The position numbers and the translations under genes are program-made. Shown piece after piece: positions 33,415 through 41,925 of a stretch of DNA of 64,000 nt. The DNA comes from Alphaproteobacteria bacterium (GTDB lineage Bacteria; Pseudomonadota; Alphaproteobacteria; Sphingomonadales; Emcibacteraceae), in the NCBI GenBank assembly GCA_030428615.1, contig JAUIDN010000002.1, positions 124,001-188,000 of the forward strand, in the 5' to 3' direction. Each line of letters opens with the position of its first letter. Positions within the stretch are counted from its first letter, which is position 1. The notes under the pieces are model-generated. The model made no database searches. It worked only from the letters and a program-made list of their open reading frames with translations, and was not told the origin of the DNA.

Positions 33415-35979
33415 CTAAATTACAATATTAACAATTTTATTCGGGACAACAATAATCTTTCTTATGGGTTTGCCATCAATAAAAGTCTTTACCTTGTCCG
33501 ATGCCAAGGCCAATTCTTCCAGTTCCTTTTTATCCATATCTTTTTCGACTTCAAGCTTATCCCGAAGTTTACCCTGAACCTGCACGACAACCGTTACGGT
33601 TGATTGCTTCATCAATTCTTCTTTTGCCGCTGGCCAGTCGGCATCCGAAACCAGCCCTTTGCCACCAATCATTTTCCACATTTCTTCCGCCAAATGCGGC
33701 ATCATTGGGGAGGAGAGCAAAATAATTGACTTTATGGCTTCATAAAGCGCAAAGCGGTCACCGTCGCTTCCATCCGACTTGAACGCGGCGATGGCATTTG
33801 CAAATTTGTAGAGCTGTGCAACCGAAGCGTTGAAATGGAAATTTTCAATGTCCTTGCCGACCTGCGCAATGGACTGATGGGTCATTCTGCGAAGATCCGC
33901 CGCCTGTTTGCTGAAAGAAGCGGGCTCGATCAGCATATGCGCGTCTTTTTCGATATTCGTCGTCACCGTTCGCCATAACCGCTGCGTGAACCGCCAGGCA
34001 CCTTCAACACCTTCCTCTGTCCATTCGAGATCTCGTTCCGGCGGGCTGTCTGAAAGCATAAACCAGCGTGCGGTATCAGCGCCATAAGTATCAATGATAG
34101 CGGTGGGGTCAACCACATTCTTTTTGGATTTTGACATTTTTACGGAGCGACCCGCGGTAACCGTTTCACCGGTTTTTCTTGAGACAAGTTCGCCATTATC
34201 CCTCTTATCCACTTCATCGGGAAGGACCCAGTCACCATTTTTATCCTGATAGGTTTCATGACAAACCATACCCTGTGTGAACAATCCGTCGAACGGTTCT
34301 TTCACATCGCAAAGTCCGATTTGTTTCATCGCACGGGTAAAGAAGCGCGAATAGAGAAGATGAAGTATCGCATGTTCAACGCCACCCACATACTGATCAA
34401 CCGGCATCCAGTAATCGGTCAGTTCCTTATCAAGCGGTGCTTCCGCATGGGGGCAGGCAAACCGGGCAAAATACCAGGAGCTGTCAATAAAAGTATCAAA
34501 CGTATCGGTTTCACGTATTGCCGGCTTTTGGCAGTTCGGGCAATTTACATGTTTCCATGTCGGGTGATGGTCAAGCGGATTTCCCGGTTTGTCGAAAGTT
34601 ATGTCGTCAGGAAGAGTGACCGGCAAATCGCTTTTCGGAACCGGCACAACACCGCAATCATCGCAGTAAATCATCGGGATCGGCGCGCCCCAGTAACGTT
34701 GCCTGCTGACGCCCCAGTCCCGAAGGCGATAGTTTATCGTCGCTTCACCAAATCCACCTTCTTCACCAAGGGCGATTACCTTCGCTTTCGCGTCTTCGAC
34801 GCTCAAGCCGTCAAGAAACTGCGAGTTTCCAATAACGCCCGGGTCGGTGTAAGCAACATCATCAACCGCGAACGTCGCTGCATCCTCACCTTTTGGAATA
34901 ACAACCGCCTGCACATCCAGATTATATTTTCGGGCAAAATCAAGGTCGCGTTGGTCATGCGCCGGACAGCCGAATACAGCACCGGTGCCATATTCCATTA
35001 ACACAAAATTGGCGACATAAACCGGCAACTTGCAGTCATCAATGAAAGGATGCTGCATATATAAATCAAGCTTGAACCCTTTTTTTTCCGCTTTTTCAAG
35101 TGCTTCCTCGCTGGTACCAAGCTTTCTGCATTCTTCGATAAAGGCCGCCAATTTTTCATCATTCTGCGCGTACCCGGTTGCAATCGGATGATCGGCCGCG
35201 ACGGCAATAAAGGATGCGCCAAAGATTGTATCCGGTCTAGTTGTATAAACCTTTATTGTCTCATCATTTCCCGCGCCACTGAATGTAAGATGCATTCCCC
35301 TGGATTTACCAATCCAGTTTTTTTGCATGATCCGCACTTTTTCCGGCCACCGGGGCAATTCATCAAGCATCAAATCAAGATCGTCCGCCGCATCGGTTAT
35401 TTTCAGGAACCACTGGCTTAATTTTTTTCGCTCGACAGGTGCCCCACTTCGCCATCCCTTTCCGTCAATAACCTGCTCATTGGCAAGCACGGTATTATCC
35501 ACAGGATCCCAGTTAACCCATGATTCTTTCCTGTAAACCAGCCCTTCTTCCATGAAATCGATGAACATGGCTTGTTCCTTGCCATAATATTCGGGATCAC
35601 ATGTGGCAAGTTCCCGCGACCAATCGAATGAAAAACCGATTGATTTTAACTGGTTTTTCATATGATCAATATTTTCATAGGTCCATTTGGCGGGATGAAC
35701 TTTGTTTTCCATAGCAGCATTTTCCGCCGGCATGCCGAACGCATCCCATCCCATCGGGTGGAGTACATTAAAACCCTTGGCACGTTTATAGCGGGCAACA
35801 ACATCGCCCTGGGTATAGTTACGCACATGGCCCATATGAATTTTACCCGAAGGATAAGGGAACATCTCCAGCACATAATATTTTGGTTTCGAGCGATCTT
35901 CTGTGACAAGAAACGTATCCTGTTCTGCCCAGATTTTTTGCCATTTAGCCTCTGTTGCCCGGGCGTTATAGCGTGTCAT
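33415..35979 (-). CDS. leuS: Leucyl-tRNA synthetase
   Basis: An 854-residue class I synthetase of full bacterial length. The HIGH-type motif is [11 protein letters not shown] (residues 41-51), the CP1 editing domain shows [14 protein letters not shown], and the KMSKS motif appears as [13 protein letters not shown] at about residue 610. A zinc-ribbon pair CPNC is seen in the middle. It attaches leucine to tRNA-Leu. It is transcribed with lptE and holA, and probably with the DUF3576 gene upstream. Confidence 0.97.
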   Translation of the reverse strand: MTRYNARATEAKWQKIWAEQDTFLVTEDRSKPKYYVLEMFPYPSGKIHMGHVRNYTQGDVVARYKRAKGFNVLHPMGWDAFGMPAENAAMENKVHPAKWTYENIDHMKNQLKSIGFSFDWSRELATCDPEYYGKEQAMFIDFMEEGLVYRKESWVNWDPVDNTVLANEQVIDGKGWRSGAPVERKKLSQWFLKITDAADDLDLMLDELPRWPEKVRIMQKNWIGKSRGMHLTFSGAGNDETIKVYTTRPDTIFGASFIAVAADHPIATGYAQNDEKLAAFIEECRKLGTSEEALEKAEKKGFKLDLYMQHPFIDDCKLPVYVANFVLMEYGTGAVFGCPAHDQRDLDFARKYNLDVQAVVIPKGEDAATFAVDDVAYTDPGVIGNSQFLDGLSVEDAKAKVIALGEEGGFGEATINYRLRDWGVSRQRYWGAPIPMIYCDDCGVVPVPKSDLPVTLPDDITFDKPGNPLDHHPTWKHVNCPNCQKPAIRETDTFDTFIDSSWYFARFACPHAEAPLDKELTDYWMPVDQYVGGVEHAILHLLYSRFFTRAMKQIGLCDVKEPFDGLFTQGMVCHETYQDKNGDWVLPDEVDKRDNGELVSRKTGETVTAGRSVKMSKSKKNVVDPTAIIDTYGADTARWFMLSDSPPERDLEWTEEGVEGAWRFTQRLWRTVTTNIEKDAHMLIEPASFSKQAADLRRMTHQSIAQVGKDIENFHFNASVAQLYKFANAIAAFKSDGSDGDRFALYEAIKSIILLSSPMMPHLAEEMWKMIGGKGLVSDADWPAAKEELMKQSTVTVVVQVQGKLRDKLEVEKDMDKKELEELALASDKVKTFIDGKPIRKIIVVPNKIVNIVI

Positions 35980-36073
35980 ATTTTCTTTTCCTGATATTCA
36001 CAATGGCGGGAAGTCGCTTTATCGAACAATCACTTTTTGCGACATACCTGCCTTTAATCAAATTTACAAATAA

Positions 36074-36520
36074 TTAGTTGGTTAGAGGGGCATTATCACG
36101 ACGTAGAACGCGCGCCTGAATAATGATCGCGCTTACAATTTGCTCGGCAGCCCCGGGGCGGGGCTGCGTTGAAATCCAATTACCATCCTGGAGCAATTCT
36201 CTGTGCACCGTCACCTGAAGAGCATCCGCTCTTAATTCCTTACCAACAATGTAAACATCAACCTTGGTGCGCTCTGATGTTTCGCTTGGGTTAACCATCC
36301 AGTCAGTCAGAATGATACCACCCTGCTGATCCGCTGAAAGGATCGGCATAAATGACAAAGTATCTAGCGTCGCCCGCCAAAGGTACGCATTGACGCCGAT
36401 TGTATATACCTCTTCCGCCGCTTCTATATTCTCACGCGGTTCTCCGATATCACTTCTTCTGCTACAGCCCGAAACTGCGGCGATGCTCATAGCCACAATA
36501 ATTGTCAAAAGAGCTTTCAT
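36074..36520 (-). CDS. DUF3576-family lipoprotein
   Basis: A 148-residue protein with a lipoprotein signal (lipobox AVSGC, Cys19) starting at ATG 36520. The mature part, with IGVNAYLWRATLDTLSFMPILSADQQGGIILTDW and VHRELLQDGNWI, matches the DUF3576 proteins found just before leuS in many alphaproteobacteria. Function is unknown; the steady linkage with leuS-lptE suggests an envelope role. It probably leads the leuS operon, 94 bases upstream. Confidence 0.88.
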   Translation of the reverse strand: MKALLTIIVAMSIAAVSGCSRRSDIGEPRENIEAAEEVYTIGVNAYLWRATLDTLSFMPILSADQQGGIILTDWMVNPSETSERTKVDVYIVGKELRADALQVTVHRELLQDGNWISTQPRPGAAEQIVSAIIIQARVLRRDNAPLTN

Positions 36521-36687
36521 CGATATACCTTTGTCTATTGTCATTTATCATCCATTCTTTATGATGCGAGGAGCCGTTTTCAAAAAGCGTGCTCTGCGCT
36601 AATTTTGTGCATCATAACGGCTGCTTCATACTAGATAAAGTTGTTTATCCTCATTAACCATTTATTTTGTTCAATTATCTGAAAAAA

Positions 36688-36780
36688 TTGAATTTTTTTA
36701 CACAAAAGATTGAATTTTTTTTCCATTTCTATATACTCACGAGTAGAAAAAATTGAAAGATTTTTCGGTAGAAATATATT
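36688..36780 (+). promoter_or_regulatory. AT-rich promoter region with three phased TTGAA elements
   Basis: The 340-base gap from 36521 to 36860 holds no gene. It contains three copies of AAAARATTGAA followed by a T-rich stretch, with TTG at 36688, 36710 and 36753, that is spacings of 22 and 43 bases (two and four helical turns). The third gives a -35 TTGAAA (36753-36758) with TATATT (36775-36780) 16 bases on. The A-tracts suggest bent DNA or an UP-like element for the barrel gene. Confidence 0.45.
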
Positions 36781-36860
36781 TTAAGAAGTAACACAAGCAG
36801 GATCAGCGATTAACCAATTGATTTTGCACAGGTTATTTTCTTGTGTGTTTGGGACTTGAT

Positions 36861-37787
36861 GTGACAAAGTATGTAAGTAAAATTTGCAAAGCTGCTGTTG
36901 TTTTTGGTATTGCGAGCGCTTCCTGGTCGATTTCAGGCGCTTTTGCGCAGGATAAGGTTCGGGTGAACCCAAACTATAAAGGCCCTAGCGCCGAAGAATC
37001 CTTTTTACTAAGTGATGATCTTATCACGGAAGAATTAAAGCGCGATTTTGATAAGTTCCTTAACCCGCAAGAAGAGCCGGAGCAGTATATTCTTCTAACC
37101 GAACCGAATGAAAAAGAACGGTCATTTACGTCTGTAAATTCCGGCGACCTAGATACAGCCCCGTCAATTGAACTCGGCCATCAGTATAAATATGATCCAT
37201 CACTTTCTTTTTCCCTTTCACCCAACCTGATTGGAAATGGCGCTGGGCAAGGCCTTACCGGTTATGGCGGCTCACGGATGATTTTATCGCTTAATCCATC
37301 TAATACGGAATCCACACCTTTCAGAAGTCGTAAGACGGTGGATCTTATAGTGGGATCAAGTTTTATTCATCAACCGATAAATTCGATGAATTCAATTATC
37401 CAGAATGGCTTTACAAGCCAGCGGGCCTATAATCTTTCGTTGGGCGTTGGGTATTCGGGCTTTAACATCGGCGCATCATTCAGTCGCAACAACACTTTAT
37501 TTTCACCGGAACTTGCCGGATACGATCTTGGGTTCGGATATAGCGGTAAAAGCTGGTCTGCTAATATCCGGGTTGGTGAATATAAGCGTGATCATCAGCT
37601 TTTGGCAGGTCATGATTTCAGCCTGTTTGATAATGTCGCCGCCTATGAACTTGGTGCTGCTTACCGACTATTCTCGAATGTTAATCTAACCGGCCGCTTT
37701 ACATATTATTCCTATGGGTTAAGTGCCGAAGTAGCACCGCTTGTTGACGTCAAATCACTTATACTTGGTACTAATCTTAGCTTCTAA
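36861..37787 (+). CDS. Outer membrane beta-barrel protein, unknown function
   Basis: A 308-residue exported protein. A GTG at 36861 is preferred because GGGA lies eight bases before it; a GTG six codons earlier is possible. The signal peptide ends in GAFA-Q. The mature chain has an acidic soluble stretch of about 90 residues (SDDLITEELKRDFDKFL, LLTEPNEKE), then alternating strands rich in Gly, Ser and Tyr, such as YNLSLGVGYSGFNIGASFSRN and LGFGYSGKSWSANIRVG, ending in LGTNLSF with the terminal Phe needed for barrel insertion. It looks like a porin-like barrel of eight to twelve strands. No close family is recognised. It meets the next gene head-on with a four-base overlap. Confidence 0.85.
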   Translation: MTKYVSKICKAAVVFGIASASWSISGAFAQDKVRVNPNYKGPSAEESFLLSDDLITEELKRDFDKFLNPQEEPEQYILLTEPNEKERSFTSVNSGDLDTAPSIELGHQYKYDPSLSFSLSPNLIGNGAGQGLTGYGGSRMILSLNPSNTESTPFRSRKTVDLIVGSSFIHQPINSMNSIIQNGFTSQRAYNLSLGVGYSGFNIGASFSRNNTLFSPELAGYDLGFGYSGKSWSANIRVGEYKRDHQLLAGHDFSLFDNVAAYELGAAYRLFSNVNLTGRFTYYSYGLSAEVAPLVDVKSLILGTNLSF

Positions 37788-38398
37788 GATATCCCTCTAA
37801 CAGCCGCTATCCCTGCAACGCCAGAATGCCGCAGTGATATTGCCGTATTTTTATTCACCCCACCAAGAGCATAAAAGGGCATATCATATTTCCCGCAAAA
37901 ATATTTTACTTTTTCGACACCAAGTGTCTGTTGTGGGTCCTGAAAAGTTTCGGGGTGACTTTCAGTGGCAAACACTGGCGCAAGAAATATCGCATCCACA
38001 CAGGCATCTACGGCGCACTTGATGGCATCTTCAGTGTGGCAGGATGCGGTTATAAAGTAATCCGGGTGCGCCTTTCTTATTTCCTTTGCTTTGCCAATCA
38101 TATGTTCGGGTAAATGAATACCGTCCGCCGCCAACATTAATGACAGCTCAATATCCCCCGCAACCAGAAATTTGATGTTTCTGGATTTACAAATATACCC
38201 TAACGCCACTCCAAGGTTATGCCTGTTTTCATCATCATAATCGCGCAGTATCACCATCGAATTTTCCGGCAGAGTGGCAATTATTTTTTCAGGGCACGGC
38301 TGCGCGCTCTGATCCGTGATGAAAACCAGGTTTGGCAGGTCTTTGTAACCACTTTGATTATTGAGCTCGTTCGCAATCTCTGATAGTTTCTTTTCCAT
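37784..38398 (-). CDS. ThiE/TenI-like thiamine phosphate synthase family protein
   Basis: A 204-residue TIM-barrel protein resembling the ThiE/TenI family: DGIHLPEHMIGKAKEIRK, ITASCHTEDAIKCAVDACVDAIFLAPVF, and YALGGVNKNTAISLRHSGVAGIAAVRGI, which forms the phosphate-binding loops. The diphosphate motif with TxTK after the PVF strand is replaced by ATESHPETF, so it may be a TenI-like relative rather than a working thiamine phosphate synthase. No other thiamine genes are adjacent. It is divergent from yggS with 29 bases between. Confidence 0.78.
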   Translation of the reverse strand: MEKKLSEIANELNNQSGYKDLPNLVFITDQSAQPCPEKIIATLPENSMVILRDYDDENRHNLGVALGYICKSRNIKFLVAGDIELSLMLAADGIHLPEHMIGKAKEIRKAHPDYFITASCHTEDAIKCAVDACVDAIFLAPVFATESHPETFQDPQQTLGVEKVKYFCGKYDMPFYALGGVNKNTAISLRHSGVAGIAAVRGIS

Positions 38399-38427
38399 GG
38401 TAAGAACTCTAACTTAAGGCGCTTTCG

Positions 38428-39090
38428 ATGACCAGTAATCTGGCAGAAATAAATAAAAAAATTGCAACCGCCGCTCAGGCCAGTGACAGAAACCCAAATG
38501 ACATAACGCTCGTCGCGGTATCCAAAGTACATGTGGCAGAAACTATTAAACCCGTTCTGGATGCCGGGCACCGGGTTTTTGGTGAAAATCGTGTGCAGGA
38601 AGCGGCGGAAAAATGGCCCGCCCTCAAGGATGCTTATTCAGATGTTGAATTGCATCTGATTGGCCCGCTGCAAACCAATAAGGTACGTCAAGCGGTCCAG
38701 TTATTTGATGTAATTGAAACAGTGGACAGGCCAAAACTTGCGCGAACACTTGCCCGTATTTTCGAAGAGGAAGGCAAAACCTGCGACATATATATCCAAG
38801 TCAACACAGGACATGAAAGCCAGAAAGCCGGAATTCCCCCGGAAGAGGTAGACACATTCATTAAACTTTGCCGTAACGAGTTAAAATTGCCCGTGAAGGG
38901 GGTGATGTGTATCCCACCATTTGATGAAGATCCAACCGATCATTTCAAGTTGTTAAAATCAATCGCTGATCGGAACAATATAAAGGTCGTATCCATGGGA
39001 ATGAGCGGTGATTTCGAAAAAGCGATTGAACATGGGGCAACACACGTCCGCGTCGGTACAGCAATATTTGGCACGCGCCCCGGTTATTAA
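38428..39090 (+). CDS. yggS: YggS-family pyridoxal phosphate homeostasis protein
   Basis: A 220-residue PLP-binding protein with a single-domain alanine racemase-like barrel. The cofactor lysine is Lys33 in VAVSKVH; FGENRVQEAAEKW, HLIGPLQTNKV, and GMSGDFEKAIEHGATHVRVGTAIFG (phosphate-binding end) are all conserved. The family holds and supplies PLP and affects amino-acid balance and has no clear enzyme activity. It is preceded by AAGGCG and stands alone on this strand. Confidence 0.95.
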   Translation: MTSNLAEINKKIATAAQASDRNPNDITLVAVSKVHVAETIKPVLDAGHRVFGENRVQEAAEKWPALKDAYSDVELHLIGPLQTNKVRQAVQLFDVIETVDRPKLARTLARIFEEEGKTCDIYIQVNTGHESQKAGIPPEEVDTFIKLCRNELKLPVKGVMCIPPFDEDPTDHFKLLKSIADRNNIKVVSMGMSGDFEKAIEHGATHVRVGTAIFGTRPGY

Positions 39091-39106
39091 TTCGAAAACA
39101 TTATAA

Positions 39107-39538
39107 TCATGTAAGTATCATGCAGGTTGCAGAGCCGGACGCGTATATTTTGCCCTCTTTATCCTTTATCTTTCCTTCGGATACAGCCAGTCTTCGAGAT
39201 CGGTTGATAAGTGTTCCTTCTGCTATGAGTTCAGTATCCAATGGAATTGGCCGGATCATTTTAACGTTGAGGTTGATCGTACTGTAGGCCACATCCGCTT
39301 CCATTACGGATTGAACAGCGCACCCCGTTACCGTGTCAATCACGGCGGCGCTAAACCCGCCGTGAACACCCCCCATCGGATTCAGATGGCGTTGGTCTGC
39401 CTTGACAAGAAACCTGACAAAACCGTCCTCAGCCACTACAAGCGTAGAAGGAATGGTATCTGCCATGGTCGGTGGCGGGATTTTCCCCGCCATCAGCGCC
39501 CTTAATTTTTCCAGTCCGCTCAACTGTGAGGTGGACAT
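39107..39538 (-). CDS. PaaI-family hotdog thioesterase
   Basis: A 143-residue hotdog-fold protein of the PaaI/YbgC-like thioesterase type. NPMGGVHGGFSAAVIDTVTGCAV carries the HGG substrate loop and the conserved acidic residue of the central helix, and LNVKMIRPIP with LIAEGTLINRSRRLAVSEGKI gives the later strands. It should hydrolyse an acyl- or aroyl-CoA. It is preceded at 18 bases by the M28 peptidase gene in the same direction, so they may share a transcript. Confidence 0.9.
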   Translation of the reverse strand: MSTSQLSGLEKLRALMAGKIPPPTMADTIPSTLVVAEDGFVRFLVKADQRHLNPMGGVHGGFSAAVIDTVTGCAVQSVMEADVAYSTINLNVKMIRPIPLDTELIAEGTLINRSRRLAVSEGKIKDKEGKIYASGSATCMILT

Positions 39539-39556
39539 ATTTTCTCCATTTATAAT

Positions 39557-40969
39557 TTATTTTCGGTAATCAACGTCCATATTGGCCGCCATCCAGGCAA
39601 ACATTGAATAGACTGCCACCGCCTGCTTCATGGCTTCAGCGTCAACCTTATCCAAAGTGTCGTTTGGCGTATGATGATAATCCATATAATATCCATCGTC
39701 CGAAATCAGATTCACGGCCGGCATTCCGGCATTTCCAAGTCGTGACATGTCCGACTGCCCCTTTGCATCATTTTCAGCGTTCATCGCCACACCGTAAGGG
39801 CCAAGAACCTTACCCATTTCCCGAACTGCATTGAGAGCCATTGGCCCCACACCAGGGGTCATTGAAAGGATATTTCCGGTCCCACTGTCCCATTCAGCGC
39901 CGAGAATATGATTATCGAAATCCTTATGGTCTTCCTTGTGGGCGCGAACATATTCCGCCGCTCCCAGAAGGCCTATTTCTTCCGCCGCAAAAAGAAGCAC
40001 GCGAATTGATCTTTTCGGTTTTATGCCGCTATCGATAATGTGTTTTCCGGTTGCAATCATAATGCCGACACCCACGCCGTCGTCCAATGCGCCCGTTGCT
40101 TCGTCCCAACTATCCAAGTGAGCACCGATAACGACTGTCTTTTCCGGTTCTTCTGTGCCGGTTATCTCGCCCAGAACATTATATGTTGTCACCGGATCAT
40201 GAGAATGAGAGGTTAGCTTAAGGGAGACCGTTACTGGCTTGCCGTAGCTCAGCACATTGTCAAGAAGGTCGGCATCGGGATTGGAAATGGCTGCGGCGGG
40301 AATTTTTTTCACGCCTTCCTGATAAGACATGCTCCCGGTATGCGGCGTGCGGTTATCATCGGTCCCTATGGATCTGATAATGATCGCGAGCGCCCCTGCC
40401 TTCGCAGCAGCGACGGAGCCATTACGGCGCCCCTGCCCGGCATAGCCGTAACCCTTAAGGCCGTTATCTTCCATACGCAGTGAAATATAGGCGATTTTAC
40501 CGTCCAAGCTTCCGGGCGCAGCGTCAACCAGATCCTTATATTCATCAAATTGAACGATTTCGGCTGTAATCCCGTCTTCCGGTGTTGCAACACTGCTACC
40601 GAGAGCCGTGACCGCCATATTATGTTCAAATGGTGCCGTAATCCGCGCGGTTGATATCGGACCACGATGCCAATTCGGAACGGTGACCGGTTCCGTCCAG
40701 ACACGGTCAAATCCATATTCCTTCATTTTGTTGACCGCCCATTCGACACCTTTGGCGTCGTTGGCCGAACCGACCATGCGGTGGCCCACTTCCGTGGTGA
40801 GTGATCTGACCACTTCATACCCCAGATTTGAATTTATCGCTTTTTCGCCAAGTGCGTCTGCCTGTGCTGCAAGCTCATCGCTCAGAGCGCCGCTTTGCGC
40901 GAAGGCGGGTATAATTGAAAATTGGCTAAAAATAGTGATTAAAGCCATTGTAATAATTTGTTTTTTCAT
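39557..40969 (-). CDS. Exported M28-family metallopeptidase with PA domain
   Basis: A 470-residue protein with a signal peptide cleaved after AFA (about residue 24). The central third is a protease-associated insert, and the catalytic M28 domain binds two zinc ions: IGAHLDSWDEATGALDDGVGVG (His and bridging Asp), AAEEIGLLGAAEY (catalytic Glu pair), GAEWDSG, and YMDYHHTPNDTLDKVD (terminal His). It probably cleaves amino acids or dipeptides from peptides in the periplasm. Together with the lipoprotein oligopeptidase near 42-44 kb it indicates peptide feeding. Confidence 0.92.
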   Translation of the reverse strand: MKKQIITMALITIFSQFSIIPAFAQSGALSDELAAQADALGEKAINSNLGYEVVRSLTTEVGHRMVGSANDAKGVEWAVNKMKEYGFDRVWTEPVTVPNWHRGPISTARITAPFEHNMAVTALGSSVATPEDGITAEIVQFDEYKDLVDAAPGSLDGKIAYISLRMEDNGLKGYGYAGQGRRNGSVAAAKAGALAIIIRSIGTDDNRTPHTGSMSYQEGVKKIPAAAISNPDADLLDNVLSYGKPVTVSLKLTSHSHDPVTTYNVLGEITGTEEPEKTVVIGAHLDSWDEATGALDDGVGVGIMIATGKHIIDSGIKPKRSIRVLLFAAEEIGLLGAAEYVRAHKEDHKDFDNHILGAEWDSGTGNILSMTPGVGPMALNAVREMGKVLGPYGVAMNAENDAKGQSDMSRLGNAGMPAVNLISDDGYYMDYHHTPNDTLDKVDAEAMKQAVAVYSMFAWMAANMDVDYRK

Positions 40970-41046
40970 GAATAATTTCCCCTATCCATCGTGATCTTCA
41001 TTTACGATAAAAACAATAGCAGCAAGAATTTAAAAGTCAAAACGCA

Positions 41047-41922
41047 ATGAAAAATTCGACTAGCGACATTCCAAGAAGAAGCATCCTCTATATTCCTGCG
41101 TCAAATAAACGCGCGCTTGAGAAAATAAATTCGCTTGATGCTGATGGCTATATTATTGATCTTGAAGATGCTGTCGCACCAGAGGAAAAAGAAACAGCCC
41201 GTGAGTTAATGAAAACCGTGCTGGACGGCAATTCTTATAAAAATCGTGAAATTATTATTAGAATCAATGGACTAGATACAAAATGGGGAAATGAGGACTT
41301 AAAAGCCGGATGCATGCTAAACCCCGATGCGATTCTGGTACCCAAGGTCGAGAAAAATGATACTATCGGTAATATCAATGAACTAATAAATGATGCGGGT
41401 GCCACTCAGGATACGATGATCTGGGCGATGATTGAAACACCGCGAGGTGTGCTAAACGCAAAGAAGATTGCCAAATCCACCAAGCGACTTTCGTGCCTTG
41501 TGATGGGGACAACGGACCTGACAAATGACCTGAGAGCGCAGCATACGCCTGACAGGCTGGCGCTCTTATACAGTTTAAGTCATGTAATTCTCGCAGCGCG
41601 GGCGGCGGGAAAAAGCGTTATAGATGGTGTACATCTGGATTTAAATGACGAAGATGAATTTAGAACCGTTTGCACGCAGGGCAAAGAACTTGGCTTTGAT
41701 GGTAAAAGCCTAATCCACCCAAAACAAATCGCATTCGCCAACGAGACTTTTGGCCCAACCGAAAAGGACGTTGAACTTGCGCAAGCAGTCATAACAGCTT
41801 TTGACGACGCGATCTCAAAAGGAAAAGGCGTCGCCGTTTTAGATGGAAAGCTCATTGAAAGCCTGCATGTGGAAAATGCGAAACGCGTTCTCAATATGGC
41901 AAAGATTATCGCGTCGCGCTGA
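41047..41922 (+). CDS. CitE/HpcH-family CoA-ester lyase
   Basis: A 291-residue TIM-barrel enzyme: RSILYIPASNKRALEKINSLDADGYIIDLEDAVAPEEK at the start holds the metal-binding Glu-Asp, IRINGLDTKWGNEDL follows, and IWAMIETPRGVLNAKKIA carries the second metal Glu. The C-terminal GKSLIHPKQI is typical of citrate lyase beta-like and malyl- or citramalyl-CoA lyases. It therefore cleaves, or hydrolyses, a beta-hydroxyacyl-CoA such as malyl-CoA or citramalyl-CoA. No citrate lyase alpha or gamma gene is present, so it is not part of citrate lyase. It ends three bases from the convergent peptidase. Confidence 0.9.
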   Translation: MKNSTSDIPRRSILYIPASNKRALEKINSLDADGYIIDLEDAVAPEEKETARELMKTVLDGNSYKNREIIIRINGLDTKWGNEDLKAGCMLNPDAILVPKVEKNDTIGNINELINDAGATQDTMIWAMIETPRGVLNAKKIAKSTKRLSCLVMGTTDLTNDLRAQHTPDRLALLYSLSHVILAARAAGKSVIDGVHLDLNDEDEFRTVCTQGKELGFDGKSLIHPKQIAFANETFGPTEKDVELAQAVITAFDDAISKGKGVAVLDGKLIESLHVENAKRVLNMAKIIASR

Positions 41923-41925
41923 CCG

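Noticed and set aside
34258-35001. A 247-codon open frame on the plus strand opposite leuS
   Set aside because: Completely covered by leucyl-tRNA synthetase, whose motifs are intact; the antisense frame has no family resemblance.
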